Source: Microbacterium sp. MPKO10
GTDB lineage: Bacteria > Actinomycetota > Actinomycetes > Actinomycetales > Microbacteriaceae
Assembly (NCBI RefSeq): GCF_026107415.2
Contig: NZ_JAPCHX010000006.1
Span: forward strand, 434,001-498,000
Length of the DNA stretch: 64,000 nt
Direction of reading: 5' to 3'
Shown here: in pieces, positions 38,470-46,786 of the stretch
Layout: each line of letters begins with the position of its first letter
Numbering within the stretch: position 1 is the stretch's first letter
Program-made: the position numbers and the translations under genes
The notes under the pieces: generated by a model
The model's input: only the letters and a program-made list of their open reading frames with translations
The model's database searches: none
Told to the model about the DNA's origin: nothing

Positions 38470-39110
38470 CGTCGACGCACGAGGACATGGCCGCGGTGCA
38501 GACTCACACGAAGCCAGGGTCCCGATCGCAGAATACGAGCTTCTTCGGGCTCGCCGATGAAGCCGAGGCCCTCGGCGGCGAACGCCGCACCGGCGGGCAG
38601 GTCGGGCACATCGTCGATGTCGGCGTTCCACACCGAGGCACGAATGCGCTGAACGACGGGATCGCCGGCATCACGCGGCAGATCCGCGGCGATAGTGTCG
38701 GCTCCGGAGCGCGCCGTGGACGACAGCACCTCGGTGCTGATCGACCCGATGTGCTCCCAGGCGGAGCGCGGTGGGGCGATCCCCGTCCACGATGCCTGCA
38801 CGTCCGAAGGCGGCATCGTGAGCTGCGCCGAGCCCGATCCGGCGATTCGCGCGATCCGTTCACTCATTGAGTCGGGGATGACCGTGCGATCGAACTGCGC
38901 ATCGCTGCTTTCGGCGAAGGTTCGCAGGCCGAGAACAGTGGCGCTCGTATCGAGAAGCCCCCGCGAGTACAGCACAGGAGCGTAGACGGCGAGCACCCCG
39001 CTCGAGGCAAGGAATCGCACGGCATCCTTGTCTATGCGCTTGGCCCGCCCGACGAACGTGCCCAGGTCTGCGACTGCATCGGCATCGTCCAACGTGAATG
39101 TCTCAGTCAT
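38466..39110 (-). CDS. Conserved-looking hypothetical protein, 214 residues
   Basis: Starts at ATG 39110. Soluble, no membrane segment, moderately acidic with a basic end (HRGHVLVRRR). Codon use and third-position GC match the neighbours, so it looks genuine. I see a helical first half (DKDAVRFLASSGVLAVYAPVLY) and a beta-rich second half (AAEGLGFIGEPEEARILRSG). I do not recognise a family. It is convergent with the FAD dehydrogenase (4-base overlap) and divergent from tesB (52 bp). Confidence 0.78.
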   Translation of the reverse strand: MTETFTLDDADAVADLGTFVGRAKRIDKDAVRFLASSGVLAVYAPVLYSRGLLDTSATVLGLRTFAESSDAQFDRTVIPDSMSERIARIAGSGSAQLTMPPSDVQASWTGIAPPRSAWEHIGSISTEVLSSTARSGADTIAADLPRDAGDPVVQRIRASVWNADIDDVPDLPAGAAFAAEGLGFIGEPEEARILRSGPWLRVSLHRGHVLVRRR

Positions 39111-39162
39111 GTGCTCCTAAACTTATCTCACGCCGCACCAACACCGCCCGTGAGGAGAACCC

Positions 39163-40032
39163 GTGTCAGACCCTGTCGAGTCGTTGCTCGGAGCCCTGGA
39201 TCTCACCGATACCGGTGCCCGTACCCTCGAGGATATCTTCACGGGGCCCTCCCAATGGATGCCACAGGGTCGTGTCTTCGGCGGACAGGTGCTTGCCCAG
39301 TCGATCGTGGCAGCGGGCCGCACGGTCCCGGATGACCGCTTCATCCATTCGATGCACGGATACTTCCTTCGTCCTGGGGATGTCGACCTTCCCATCACCT
39401 TCGCCGTCGACCGCATCCACGATGGACGATCTTTTATGACCCGCCGTACCCAGGCGTATCAGAGGGGGCTGCCCATCCTCTCGCTCATCGCCTCGTTTCA
39501 GGACGATGACAGCGGCCTCGACCACGCGACGTCGATGCCCGATGCTCCCGACCCGGAGTCACTGGCGAGCGATTCCGACCTGCTCGCATCGATCGATGAT
39601 CCGCGCGCACGGGCCTGGGCTGCCGATCGTCCCTTCGAGATCCGCCATGTGACTGAGCCGATCTATCTTGCGGCGCCCACCGAGACAACCTCAGAACAGG
39701 TTCTCTGGCTTCGGGCGAAACGCGACCTCCCTGACGACAGACGACTCCATCAGGCGGCACTCGCCTACGCCAGCGATTACACGCTGCTGGAGCCGATTCT
39801 GCGCAGCCACGGTCTCAGCTGGCTGACGCCGGGACTGAAGATGGCGAGTCTCGACCATGCCATGTGGTGGCACCGACCAGCCCGTGTCGACGAATGGCTC
39901 CTCTACGTGCAGGAGTCGCCAAGCGCGACGGGCGGCAGAGGGCTCACCAACGGGCGCTTTTACACGCGCGACGGCTCTCTCGTTGCGTCCGTCGCCCAGG
40001 AGGGCATGGTGCGGGTCCCGCAGGGTGACTGA
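39163..40032 (+). CDS. tesB: Acyl-CoA thioesterase II (TesB family)
   Basis: 289 residues from GTG 39163 with GAGGAG upstream. Double hot-dog fold: first domain with VFGGQVLAQSIVAAGRTVP and HSMHGYFLRPGD, second with the TesB end region SLDHAMWWHRP and GRFYTRDGSLVASVAQEGMVR. The catalytic Asp/Thr/Gln set is consistent with SLDHAM and the C-terminal AQEG. It hydrolyses acyl-CoAs to fatty acid and CoA. It ends 6 bases from a second, unrelated thioesterase on the other strand. Confidence 0.94.
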   Translation: MSDPVESLLGALDLTDTGARTLEDIFTGPSQWMPQGRVFGGQVLAQSIVAAGRTVPDDRFIHSMHGYFLRPGDVDLPITFAVDRIHDGRSFMTRRTQAYQRGLPILSLIASFQDDDSGLDHATSMPDAPDPESLASDSDLLASIDDPRARAWAADRPFEIRHVTEPIYLAAPTETTSEQVLWLRAKRDLPDDRRLHQAALAYASDYTLLEPILRSHGLSWLTPGLKMASLDHAMWWHRPARVDEWLLYVQESPSATGGRGLTNGRFYTRDGSLVASVAQEGMVRVPQGD

Positions 40033-40038
40033 GAGCCG

Positions 40039-40506
40039 TCACCGACGTCCGGTGAACTCGATCGGGCCCTCCGCGTAGTCCTGCCACGCTCGCCGTTCAT
40101 TCGCGCTGACCCGGCGCGGCGAACCTGTCTCGGCGTTGACGAGAACGACTGTCGTTGCCGCGCAGGCCGCGGGCTCATCACCATCCTGTGTGAACACCTC
40201 GTAGCAGACATCGAGGCTCGCGCCTCCGATTCGGCCAATCCATATCTGTACATCCAGAGGCGCACGCTGATAGGAAATCGGCTTCCGGTACTCGACCTCA
40301 TGGCGAGCGACGAGTGTGAGTGTTTCCGCGCCCGGCTCGGCATCGATCAGCGCCATGCCCTGATCGATGCCGTCCGAGTGGTCATCGCTGCGCCAGAACA
40401 CGCGGACACGAGCTTCTTCAAGCACCCGCATCAATTCCACGTTGTTGACGTGGTTATATGCGTCAAGGTCTCCCCACCGCAAATGAACGGGAGCGTGAAC
40501 CCGCAT
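40039..40506 (-). CDS. Acyl-CoA thioesterase, 4-hydroxybenzoyl-CoA thioesterase (hot-dog) family
   Basis: 155 residues. The N-terminal active-site block HLRWGDLDAYNHVNNVELMRVLEEAR has the catalytic Asp of the YbgC/FadM branch (DxDxxxHVNN). Single hot-dog domain, probably a tetramer. The start ATG 40506 overlaps the ettA stop by one base (TGATG), so it is cotranslated with ettA. Confidence 0.92.
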   Translation of the reverse strand: MRVHAPVHLRWGDLDAYNHVNNVELMRVLEEARVRVFWRSDDHSDGIDQGMALIDAEPGAETLTLVARHEVEYRKPISYQRAPLDVQIWIGRIGGASLDVCYEVFTQDGDEPAACAATTVVLVNAETGSPRRVSANERRAWQDYAEGPIEFTGRR

Positions 40507-42188
40507 CAGTCGCGGGTCAGCTTGCGATACGTCGACCGGTGAGGCTTCGCCGCATCGGCCCCAAGGCGCTCGACCTTGTTCTGTTCGTACGCCTCGAAGT
40601 TCCCCTCGAACCAGTACCAGTTCGCGGGGTTCTCCTCTGTGCCCTCATAGGCGAGGATGTGCGTCGCAATGCGGTCGAGGAACCAGCGATCGTGTGTCAC
40701 GACCACAGCACAGCCTGGGAATTCGAGAAGCGCGTTCTCCAAGCTGGACAGGGTCTCCACGTCGAGGTCGTTGGTCGGTTCGTCCAGCAGCAGCAGGTTT
40801 CCGCCCTGCTTCAGCGTGAGAGCCAGGTTCAGCCTGTTGCGCTCACCGCCCGAGAGCACGCCCGCGCGCTTCTGCTGATCGGGCCCCTTGAACCCGAATG
40901 TCGAGACGTACGCTCGCGACGGGATCTCGGTCTTACCGACCTGAATGTAGTCGAGCCCGTCGGACACGACTTCCCACAGAGTCTTGTTCGGGTCGATGCC
41001 TCCCCTGCTCTGATCGACATACGAGATCTTGACGGACTCGCCAACCTTGAGCTCGCCGCCGTCGAGTGGCTCGAGACCGACGATCGTTTTGAACAACGTG
41101 GTCTTCCCCACGCCGTTGGGGCCGATGACGCCAACGATACCGTTGCGCGGCAGTGAGAATGAGAGCCCGTCGATGAGCACACGGTCGCCGAATCCCTTGC
41201 ACAGGTCACGGGCTTCGATGACGTTCTGCCCGAGCCGCGGCCCCGCGGGGATCTGGATCTCCTCGAAGTCGAGCTTCCGCGTCTTTTCAGCCTCCGCCGC
41301 CATCTCCTCGTAGCGAGCGAGGCGGGCTTTCGACTTGGCCTGGCGCCCCTTCGTGTTCGAACGCACCCAGTCAAGTTCGTCAGCGAGCCGCTTCGAGAGC
41401 TTCGCGTCCTTCTTGCCCTGCACCTCAAGCCGTTCACGCTTCTTCTCGAGATACGTCGAATAGTTGCCCTCATAGGGGTACAGGTGGCCACGGTCGACCT
41501 CGGCGATCCACTCGGCAACGTGGTCGAGGAAGTACCGGTCGTGGGTCACGGCGAGGACAGCGCCGGGGTATTTGGCCAAGTGCTGCTCGAGCCAGAGCAC
41601 GCTCTCGGCATCGAGGTGGTTCGTCGGCTCGTCGAGCAGCAGAAGATCCGGCTTCTGCAGCAGCAGGCGACACAGGGCGACACGCCGCTTCTCACCACCG
41701 GAAAGCACATTCACGACCGCGTCGGACGGAGGGCAGCGCAGGGCGTCCATCGCCTGCTCAAGCTGAGAATCGAGATCCCACGCGTCAGCGGCGTCGATTT
41801 CTTCCTGCAGCGTCCCCATCTCAGCGAGGAGCGTATCGAAGTCGGCGTCGGGCTCCGCCATGGCCGCCGAGATCTCATTGAAGCGGTCGACCTTGCGCTT
41901 GATGTCGCCGAGGCCGTCCTGCACGTTCTCCAGGACCGTGCGGTCTTCGTCGAGCTCCGGCTCCTGCATGAGAATGCCGACGCTGTAGCCGGGGCTCAGC
42001 GTCGCTTCACCGTTGCTCGGGGTGTCGAGGCCCGCCATGATCTTCAAGATCGTCGACTTTCCCGCACCGTTCGGACCGACAACACCGATCTTCGCACCGG
42101 GCAGAAATGCCATCGTAACGTCGTCGAGAATCACCTTGTCCCCGACTGCCTTACGCGCGCGGACCATCGAGTAAATGTATTCGGCCAC
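40506..42188 (-). CDS. ettA: Energy-dependent translational throttle protein EttA (ABC-F)
   Basis: 560 residues from GTG 42188 (AGGGAAAAGA upstream). Two ABC domains without membrane segments: Walker A GPNGAGKST (38-46) and GPNGVGKTT (about 355), signatures LSGGEKRRVALC and LSGGERNRLNLA, and Walker B LLLLDEPTNHLD and LLLLDEPTNDLD. The linker between them (KGRQAKSKARLARYEEM) and the end MRGGKV-like replacement FEGNFEAYEQNK match EttA. It binds the ribosomal E site and gates translation by the ATP/ADP ratio. Confidence 0.94.
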   Translation of the reverse strand: MAEYIYSMVRARKAVGDKVILDDVTMAFLPGAKIGVVGPNGAGKSTILKIMAGLDTPSNGEATLSPGYSVGILMQEPELDEDRTVLENVQDGLGDIKRKVDRFNEISAAMAEPDADFDTLLAEMGTLQEEIDAADAWDLDSQLEQAMDALRCPPSDAVVNVLSGGEKRRVALCRLLLQKPDLLLLDEPTNHLDAESVLWLEQHLAKYPGAVLAVTHDRYFLDHVAEWIAEVDRGHLYPYEGNYSTYLEKKRERLEVQGKKDAKLSKRLADELDWVRSNTKGRQAKSKARLARYEEMAAEAEKTRKLDFEEIQIPAGPRLGQNVIEARDLCKGFGDRVLIDGLSFSLPRNGIVGVIGPNGVGKTTLFKTIVGLEPLDGGELKVGESVKISYVDQSRGGIDPNKTLWEVVSDGLDYIQVGKTEIPSRAYVSTFGFKGPDQQKRAGVLSGGERNRLNLALTLKQGGNLLLLDEPTNDLDVETLSSLENALLEFPGCAVVVTHDRWFLDRIATHILAYEGTEENPANWYWFEGNFEAYEQNKVERLGADAAKPHRSTYRKLTRD

Positions 42189-42383
42189 TCTTTTCCCTAC
42201 ACTGCTTTCATGTCCGTGAGACCGTCAGATCTCGTGGGCTCGTGATGCGTCGAACTGCCTGTTCACGCCGCACGACGACCATCGACCCGGCCGCAGATGG
42301 CCATTCGATGCGTCGTCGCATCTTCGAGGATAACGCCTCACCCTGCGTATCTGCGACGAGTGCGCAGCCCAGCACGTGATCGG

Positions 42384-42875
42384 TTATTCGATTGGGCGGG
42401 TGTTACCGACGAGGCAGGTGCCCGAGTCGAGCACGGGCATCACGACAGAATGGTATCCCCCGACGGCGTCACCGTTCTGCCCGATCAAACAGGCATCCTT
42501 CCAGCGCACGGAGAATTGAATGGACTCGGCACGGTTGCCGACTGTCGAATAGTCTTCGGTGACTTCCATCGCAGATTTGTCGAAACCCGCCTCGACGAGG
42601 GCGTTGATGAAGTCCATCCCCATGGCGTCAGAATTCTCGTTGAGTACGCCTTCGTTGACGGCATCGAAGTAGTCGATGTTGTCTTCGGCCGTGCCATCAG
42701 GGTTCAGCGTTGGAGCGGCATTGGGCGTTGCTGAGCTCGACGGCGCCGGTGCGCCGCTGGTCTCGTCCGGGCCCGGAGCGTTGTCTGGCTCCTCCGCGGG
42801 CGCACAGCCGATGAGTCCAAGAACGAGGAGGAGCATCGCGCCATAGGCGACTCCCCGATTTCCTCTGCGGCTCAC
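42384..42875 (-). CDS. Secreted lipoprotein, DUF6993-like
   Basis: 163 residues from GTG 42875 with GGAGG upstream. Lipoprotein signal: RRGNRGVAYGAMLLLVLGLIGC with lipobox LIGC and Cys near 24. A Pro/Ala/Ser-rich spacer (GPDETSGAPAPSSSATPNAAP in part) leads to a compact C-terminal domain with two Cys (DACLIGQ, SGTCLVG) that could form a disulphide. Function unknown. It lies downstream of the SSB gene on the same strand with tandem hairpins between. Confidence 0.8.
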   Translation of the reverse strand: MSRRGNRGVAYGAMLLLVLGLIGCAPAEEPDNAPGPDETSGAPAPSSSATPNAAPTLNPDGTAEDNIDYFDAVNEGVLNENSDAMGMDFINALVEAGFDKSAMEVTEDYSTVGNRAESIQFSVRWKDACLIGQNGDAVGGYHSVVMPVLDSGTCLVGNTRPIE

Positions 42876-42886
42876 GCTCGGCCTCC

Positions 42887-42940
42887 GGTTCCGGCGACAC
42901 CGTGTCGCCGGAACCGAGTCTAGAAGACGACAGTGTCTTC
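42887..42940 (-). terminator. Two tandem hairpins between ssb paralogue and lipoprotein gene
   Basis: The first, nearest the ssb stop, pairs GAAGAC (42923-42928) with GTCTTC (42935-42940). The second is an almost uninterrupted 14-bp palindrome, GGTTCCGGCGACAC with GTGTCGCCGGAACC (42887-42915), with a one-base centre. It is followed directly by the GGAGG SD of the lipoprotein gene. Likely a terminator of ssb transcription; it could also limit translation of the lipoprotein gene. Confidence 0.7.
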
Positions 42941-42945
42941 CGCTC

Positions 42946-43491
42946 TCACGCGGCGTCGTGGTTGCCGCTTCTCACACCGACATCGCCCCAGCCGTTGTGC
43001 GCGAGCGGTGCGGCAGCTTCGGCAAGCGGCGATGCCGTGTCGCTCACGAGCGAACCAGTTGCCGAATCGGGTACTGGTGACGACGCGTCATCCTCGCCCT
43101 CGTCGGCATCGTCAGTGCGGGGCATCGCCGCGTCAGAGTCCTTGTGCCTACTGAACGCTGTCGTACCCCAAGAAAGGTCGTGTCCCACAGACGTCGCATC
43201 GATATCGACGGTCATTCCTTTGCCGCCTTGGTTTGACCATTCGCGGAGACGAACGCGCCCTGTGACGACGACATGATCGCCCTTATGAACGCTTGCGGCG
43301 ACGTTGGTGCCGAGGTATCGGTAGGCCCCGACCGAGTACCAGTTGGTTCCGTACTCGGACCATGTGCCCGTCTGCTTGTCGTACCGCCGCAGGCTGGAAG
43401 CCAGGCGGAAATTGCACACGGGCGTTCCCGCCGCATCTCCCAATTGAGGCTCCGTCCCGACGACGCCGGTGACAGTGATCGTGTCTGCCAT
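42946..43491 (-). CDS. Single-stranded DNA-binding protein paralogue without the acidic C-terminal tip
   Basis: 181 residues from ATG 43491 with GAGAGGAGC upstream; the frame is open further upstream (to 43800) but that part does not look coding. The OB fold covers about residues 1-110: DTITVTGVVGTEPQL, FRLASSLRRYDKQTGTW, NWYSVGAYRYLGTNVAASVHKGDHVVVTGRVRLREW. The tail is acidic and Ala/Ser-rich but ends in GVRSGNHDAA instead of the DDDIPF-like tip through which SSB recruits repair proteins. It is therefore a secondary SSB rather than the replicative one. Confidence 0.88.
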   Translation of the reverse strand: MADTITVTGVVGTEPQLGDAAGTPVCNFRLASSLRRYDKQTGTWSEYGTNWYSVGAYRYLGTNVAASVHKGDHVVVTGRVRLREWSNQGGKGMTVDIDATSVGHDLSWGTTAFSRHKDSDAAMPRTDDADEGEDDASSPVPDSATGSLVSDTASPLAEAAAPLAHNGWGDVGVRSGNHDAA

Positions 43492-43829
43492 GTTTGCTCC
43501 TCTCGCTGTGCACCGTCCGGTCGGGCGGTGCGGCCCCGGAGACGACGCTCGTGCCGGATCAGTCGTCTCCGGAGCCGTGCAACGAGTGTGTCTCCTCGCC
43601 AGCAACTCGGCCAGGGCACGTTCTCGAATTGTGGAGCCGTGTTCTGCAGACCATGTCTGTGGACGACGAAACACGGCAGCGGGCGAGCCAAGACACCGCT
43701 CCCTCTCATCCCTGGCTATGCCGATGCCGTTCCACCAAGAACTCGGGCCGCGCTCCCGAGCCTTCCCCTGGCCGCTGCCGACCGGTTGTCGCTTCCGCAC
43801 GTCACCGAACGCATCGCTAGCATTGCGCT
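43492..43829. other. 338-bp intergenic region with a hairpin in the ssb leader
   Basis: No convincing gene in either strand. It holds CCGGAGACGAC (43536-43546) and its perfect partner GTCGTCTCCGG (43562-43572), an 11-bp stem with a 15-base loop, 45 bases upstream of the ssb ATG. At the right end TAGCAT (43818-43823) lies 6 bases before the aldo/keto reductase ATG. The remainder shows nothing I can name. Confidence 0.6.
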
Positions 43830-44837
43830 ATGACGTTCATCGCAGACACTTCCCGGTACGACTCCATGCACTATCGCCGCGCAGGGCGCTCCGGTCTTCG
43901 ACTCCCCGAGCTCTCTCTCGGGCTCTGGCACAATTTTGGAGGCGAGCGCCCCCTTGAAACGCAGCGACAGATCGTCCGGCGCGCGTTCGACCTCGGCGTG
44001 ACGCACTTCGACCTGGCAAACAACTATGGCCCGCCCGCGGGCAGCGCTGAGTCGAACTTCGGACGAATCTTGGCCTCTGACCTCGCCTCCTACCGCGACG
44101 AGATCATCATCTCCAGCAAGGCGGGCTATTACATGTGGCCCGGGCCGTATGGCGAGTGGGGGTCCCGCAAGAACCTGCTCGCATCACTCGACCAGAGCCT
44201 TGCGCGGATGAACGTCGACTATGTCGACGTGTTCTACTCGCACAGGCCAGATCCCGAAACCCCGATCGAAGAGACGATGGGCGCCCTCGCCTCCGCAGTG
44301 CACGCAGGCAAGGCGCTTTACGTCGGCATTTCTAACTATTCGCCGGAGCAGACGGATGCTGCAGCGGCAGCCCTTGCCGAGCACAAGGTTCCCCTCGTGC
44401 TGCACCAGCCCTCCTACAGCATGTTCAACCGGCACGTGGAATATGGGCTTTTTCCTGTGCTCGACCGCACGGGTACGGGCTGCGTCGTCTTCTCGCCGTT
44501 GTCGCAGGGCCTCCTCACCGACCGCTACCTCGCCGGCAGCATCCCCGACGGGTCACGCGCCGCCACAAGCCCGTTCCTTTCGGGCGATCAGATCGACGAC
44601 ACGTATTTGGAGCGTGCTCGCGGACTGAATGAGATCGCGGCGGGTCGCGGTCAGAGTCTTGCCCAACTCGCGCTCTCGTGGATCCTTCGCCAGAAGAACA
44701 TCACGTCTGCGATTATCGGCGCCTCTTCGGTCGCGCAGCTCGAGCAGAACATTGCCGCTCTCGACGCACCAGCGTTGACGGCCGACGAGCTCGACGCGAT
44801 CGAGCCGCTCGCCGTGGACGGCACAGGGAAGCGCTGA
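43830..44837 (+). CDS. Aldo/keto reductase (YghZ / Kv-beta-like)
   Basis: 335 residues. TIM-barrel oxidoreductase using NADPH. The catalytic tetrad is visible: Asp and Tyr in HFDLANNYGPPAG, Lys in IISSKAGY and His in VFYSHRPDP. The NADPH-binding end IIGASSVAQLEQNIAAL is intact. The GPPAGSAE loop matches the L-glyceraldehyde 3-phosphate reductase (YghZ) branch that detoxifies methylglyoxal. No SD; a -10-like TAGCAT 6 bases before the ATG suggests a leaderless mRNA. Confidence 0.92.
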   Translation: MTFIADTSRYDSMHYRRAGRSGLRLPELSLGLWHNFGGERPLETQRQIVRRAFDLGVTHFDLANNYGPPAGSAESNFGRILASDLASYRDEIIISSKAGYYMWPGPYGEWGSRKNLLASLDQSLARMNVDYVDVFYSHRPDPETPIEETMGALASAVHAGKALYVGISNYSPEQTDAAAAALAEHKVPLVLHQPSYSMFNRHVEYGLFPVLDRTGTGCVVFSPLSQGLLTDRYLAGSIPDGSRAATSPFLSGDQIDDTYLERARGLNEIAAGRGQSLAQLALSWILRQKNITSAIIGASSVAQLEQNIAALDAPALTADELDAIEPLAVDGTGKR

Positions 44838-44872
44838 ACCCGCTTACCCCTCGCCGTCGCTGCCGAATGTCA

Positions 44873-44918
44873 GTGGCCGGCCCTACCGTGGAATCACATC
44901 AACGATGGGGCCGGCCAC
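44873..44918 (+). promoter_or_regulatory. Long-loop hairpin just before a small gene
   Basis: GTGGCCGGCCC (44873-44883) pairs perfectly with GGGCCGGCCAC (44908-44918), an 11-bp GC stem with a 24-base loop. It lies 36 bases past the aldo/keto reductase stop and 5 bases before the GGGAGG SD of the next gene. It may be a terminator of the reductase or a leader structure of the small gene. Confidence 0.5.
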
Positions 44919-44934
44919 GACATCGGGAGGAACA

Positions 44935-45165
44935 ATGCAGACAACGGCAGCAGACACGCGACACGCTGTGACGGTTCGCGTCAACGACTACCTGTGGCGC
45001 GTCACCGCAAACGACGGATTCGTGTTCGGACATATCGAGCGCGTTCCCACTCCGCAGGGCGACCGTTATGAGGCAAAAAGGTATCAGCTCGCCGCATCGC
45101 GCTTCGTTGCGCGTGGTCGCTTCTGGCGGTTTGACGATGCCGTGGACTGCCTGCGCTTCGGGTGA
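44935..45165 (+). CDS. Small protein of unknown function, 76 residues
   Basis: ATG 44935 with a strong GGGAGG 5-6 bases upstream. The protein is soluble, basic in its second half, and looks beta-rich (VTVRVNDYLWRVTANDGFVFG, then RFVARGRFWRFDDAVDCL). I do not recognise a family. Short single gene behind a hairpin leader; 67 bp before the next membrane-anchored gene. Confidence 0.7.
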   Translation: MQTTAADTRHAVTVRVNDYLWRVTANDGFVFGHIERVPTPQGDRYEAKRYQLAASRFVARGRFWRFDDAVDCLRFG

Positions 45166-45232
45166 GTGAAACTTCGGTGCAACCACGGCACGCCTCGCGG
45201 GAATTTGGCCCGTTTCGGGTTACTCTTGCCGC

Positions 45233-45919
45233 ATGAACTGGTGGAACGATTTCATGTCCTGGCTGACGGCCGCGGATACACGGTCAACGATCTTCATGGC
45301 CGTCGTCATTGCCGTGTCAATCATCGTGTCGGGACTCATTGCCGCTGCCATCGGCCGTTCCGGTGTCAAACACCTCATCGCCCAGCGCGACCGCGAGCAG
45401 CGTTCTGCAGCCATCGCCACACTCATCGACGCAGCCACCGAGGCCACCGTGTGGAATGCGCTCACTCCTCAGGAACGCGTCCTTGCGGACCGCGCTGTCG
45501 GCCAGGCGGATACCACTGTTCGCCTGCTCCCGGTACGGGGCTCATCAATCGCCGCAGATTGGGCCTCCCACCAGCTCGCCGAGATGAAGCGCGCGTCGAC
45601 CCGCAACGAGCCCGACCTCGCGCCTGTGATCGGTGAGTTCCGGGATCGCCTGCTCGACTGGCAGGAGCGCCCAGGCCGCGCTAAGAAGATCTTCCAGAGC
45701 GACCTTGAGCGCTGGGCATTCGGGGACTCCATCGCTGATCCCGTTCCCACCGGTCAGACGGCGAAAGCCGACTCCGCCGCTGGTGCCCCGACCCATCTGC
45801 CGGACCCGGCCCGCACGGATGCCACGACGCAGAAGCTCATCGACGACGTTGCGGCGCTCGATGCGGCGAAGAAGCGCCAGGTGCCCCCTCCGGCCGACGA
45901 TGACGAGAAGACCGCGTAG
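45233..45919 (+). CDS. Membrane-anchored protein of unknown function
   Basis: 228 residues. One N-terminal helix (TIFMAVVIAVSIIVSGLIAAAIG) follows a short amphipathic start; the rest is cytoplasmic, helical and charged, then Pro/Asp-rich and low-complexity at the end (RQVPPPADDDEKTA). TACTCT (45221-45226) is 6 bases before the ATG and no SD is visible, so the mRNA is probably leaderless. No family recognised. It ends 3 bases from the convergent nadE stop. Confidence 0.75.
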   Translation: MNWWNDFMSWLTAADTRSTIFMAVVIAVSIIVSGLIAAAIGRSGVKHLIAQRDREQRSAAIATLIDAATEATVWNALTPQERVLADRAVGQADTTVRLLPVRGSSIAADWASHQLAEMKRASTRNEPDLAPVIGEFRDRLLDWQERPGRAKKIFQSDLERWAFGDSIADPVPTGQTAKADSAAGAPTHLPDPARTDATTQKLIDDVAALDAAKKRQVPPPADDDEKTA

Positions 45920-45922
45920 CTG

Positions 45923-46744
45923 CTACCGCCACCACGTGTCTGCTGGTGAAACCGGCATCGTACGTTTGTGTCGCGTGCGCATGAACGCTGCTTCGATGCG
46001 CTCGGCGGTCTCGGGAGCCACGTCCTCTCCCTCGAGATAGTCGTCGATGTCCGCGTAGGTCAGCCCCAGATTCGCTTCATCCGCCTGCCCGGGGTCGTCG
46101 TCGAGAAGATCCGCCGTCGGCACTTTCTCGTACAGCCGTGCGTTCGCATTGAGCGCGCGCAGCAGATCGGCGCCCTGCCGTTTGCTCAGCCCGACAAGAG
46201 GAGTCACGTCGGCGGCGCCATCGCCGAACTTCGTATAGAAGCCGGTGATCGCCTCTGCCGCGTGATCAGTGCCGACGACAAGCCGACCGTCGCGCCCGGC
46301 AAGCGCGTACTGAGTGACCATGCGAGCGCGTGCCTTGACATTCCCCTTGTTGAAGTCGCTGATCGGCTCTCCCAGCGCACGCGCGAACTCGTCGACGACG
46401 CCGTCGACGGAGGCCTTGATATCGAGCACCGCCGTCTGATCCGGGCGAATGAACTCGAGAGCCAGAAGGGCGTCGTCCTCGTCGTGCTGAACAGCGTACG
46501 GCAGACGCACGGCGAGGAACTCCGCCTCGACACCGCGCGCTCTGCGCCGTTCGACGGCACGCTGACACAGCCGCCCCGCCAGCGTCGAGTCCTGACCACC
46601 GCTGATGCCGAGAACGAGTCCTCTCGCCCCGGTCGCCGTCAGGTACTCGTCGAGAAAGCGCACGCGACGCTCGACCTCTTCTGCGGGGTCAATCTGGGGC
46701 CGGACGCCGAGGGCGGCGATGATCTGAGCCTGGATTTCACGCAT
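45923..46744 (-). CDS. nadE: NH3-dependent NAD+ synthase
   Basis: 273 residues; last step of NAD synthesis, amidating deamido-NAD with ammonia. The ATP pyrophosphatase P-loop [10 protein letters not shown] is at residues 45-54; [24 protein letters not shown] and [22 protein letters not shown] are the family's deamido-NAD-binding blocks. There is no nitrilase-type glutaminase domain, so free ammonia is the donor. It lies 42 bp downstream of dnaE2 on the same strand. Confidence 0.95.
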   Translation of the reverse strand: MREIQAQIIAALGVRPQIDPAEEVERRVRFLDEYLTATGARGLVLGISGGQDSTLAGRLCQRAVERRRARGVEAEFLAVRLPYAVQHDEDDALLALEFIRPDQTAVLDIKASVDGVVDEFARALGEPISDFNKGNVKARARMVTQYALAGRDGRLVVGTDHAAEAITGFYTKFGDGAADVTPLVGLSKRQGADLLRALNANARLYEKVPTADLLDDDPGQADEANLGLTYADIDDYLEGEDVAPETAERIEAAFMRTRHKRTMPVSPADTWWR

Positions 46745-46786
46745 AATGTCACTGTAGCCGAGGGGATGTTTCTGACTGATGTCGCG

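Noticed and set aside
43492-43800. Upstream extension of the SSB paralogue
   Set aside because: No homology-like composition, and the ATG at 43491 has a good SD and begins the OB fold.
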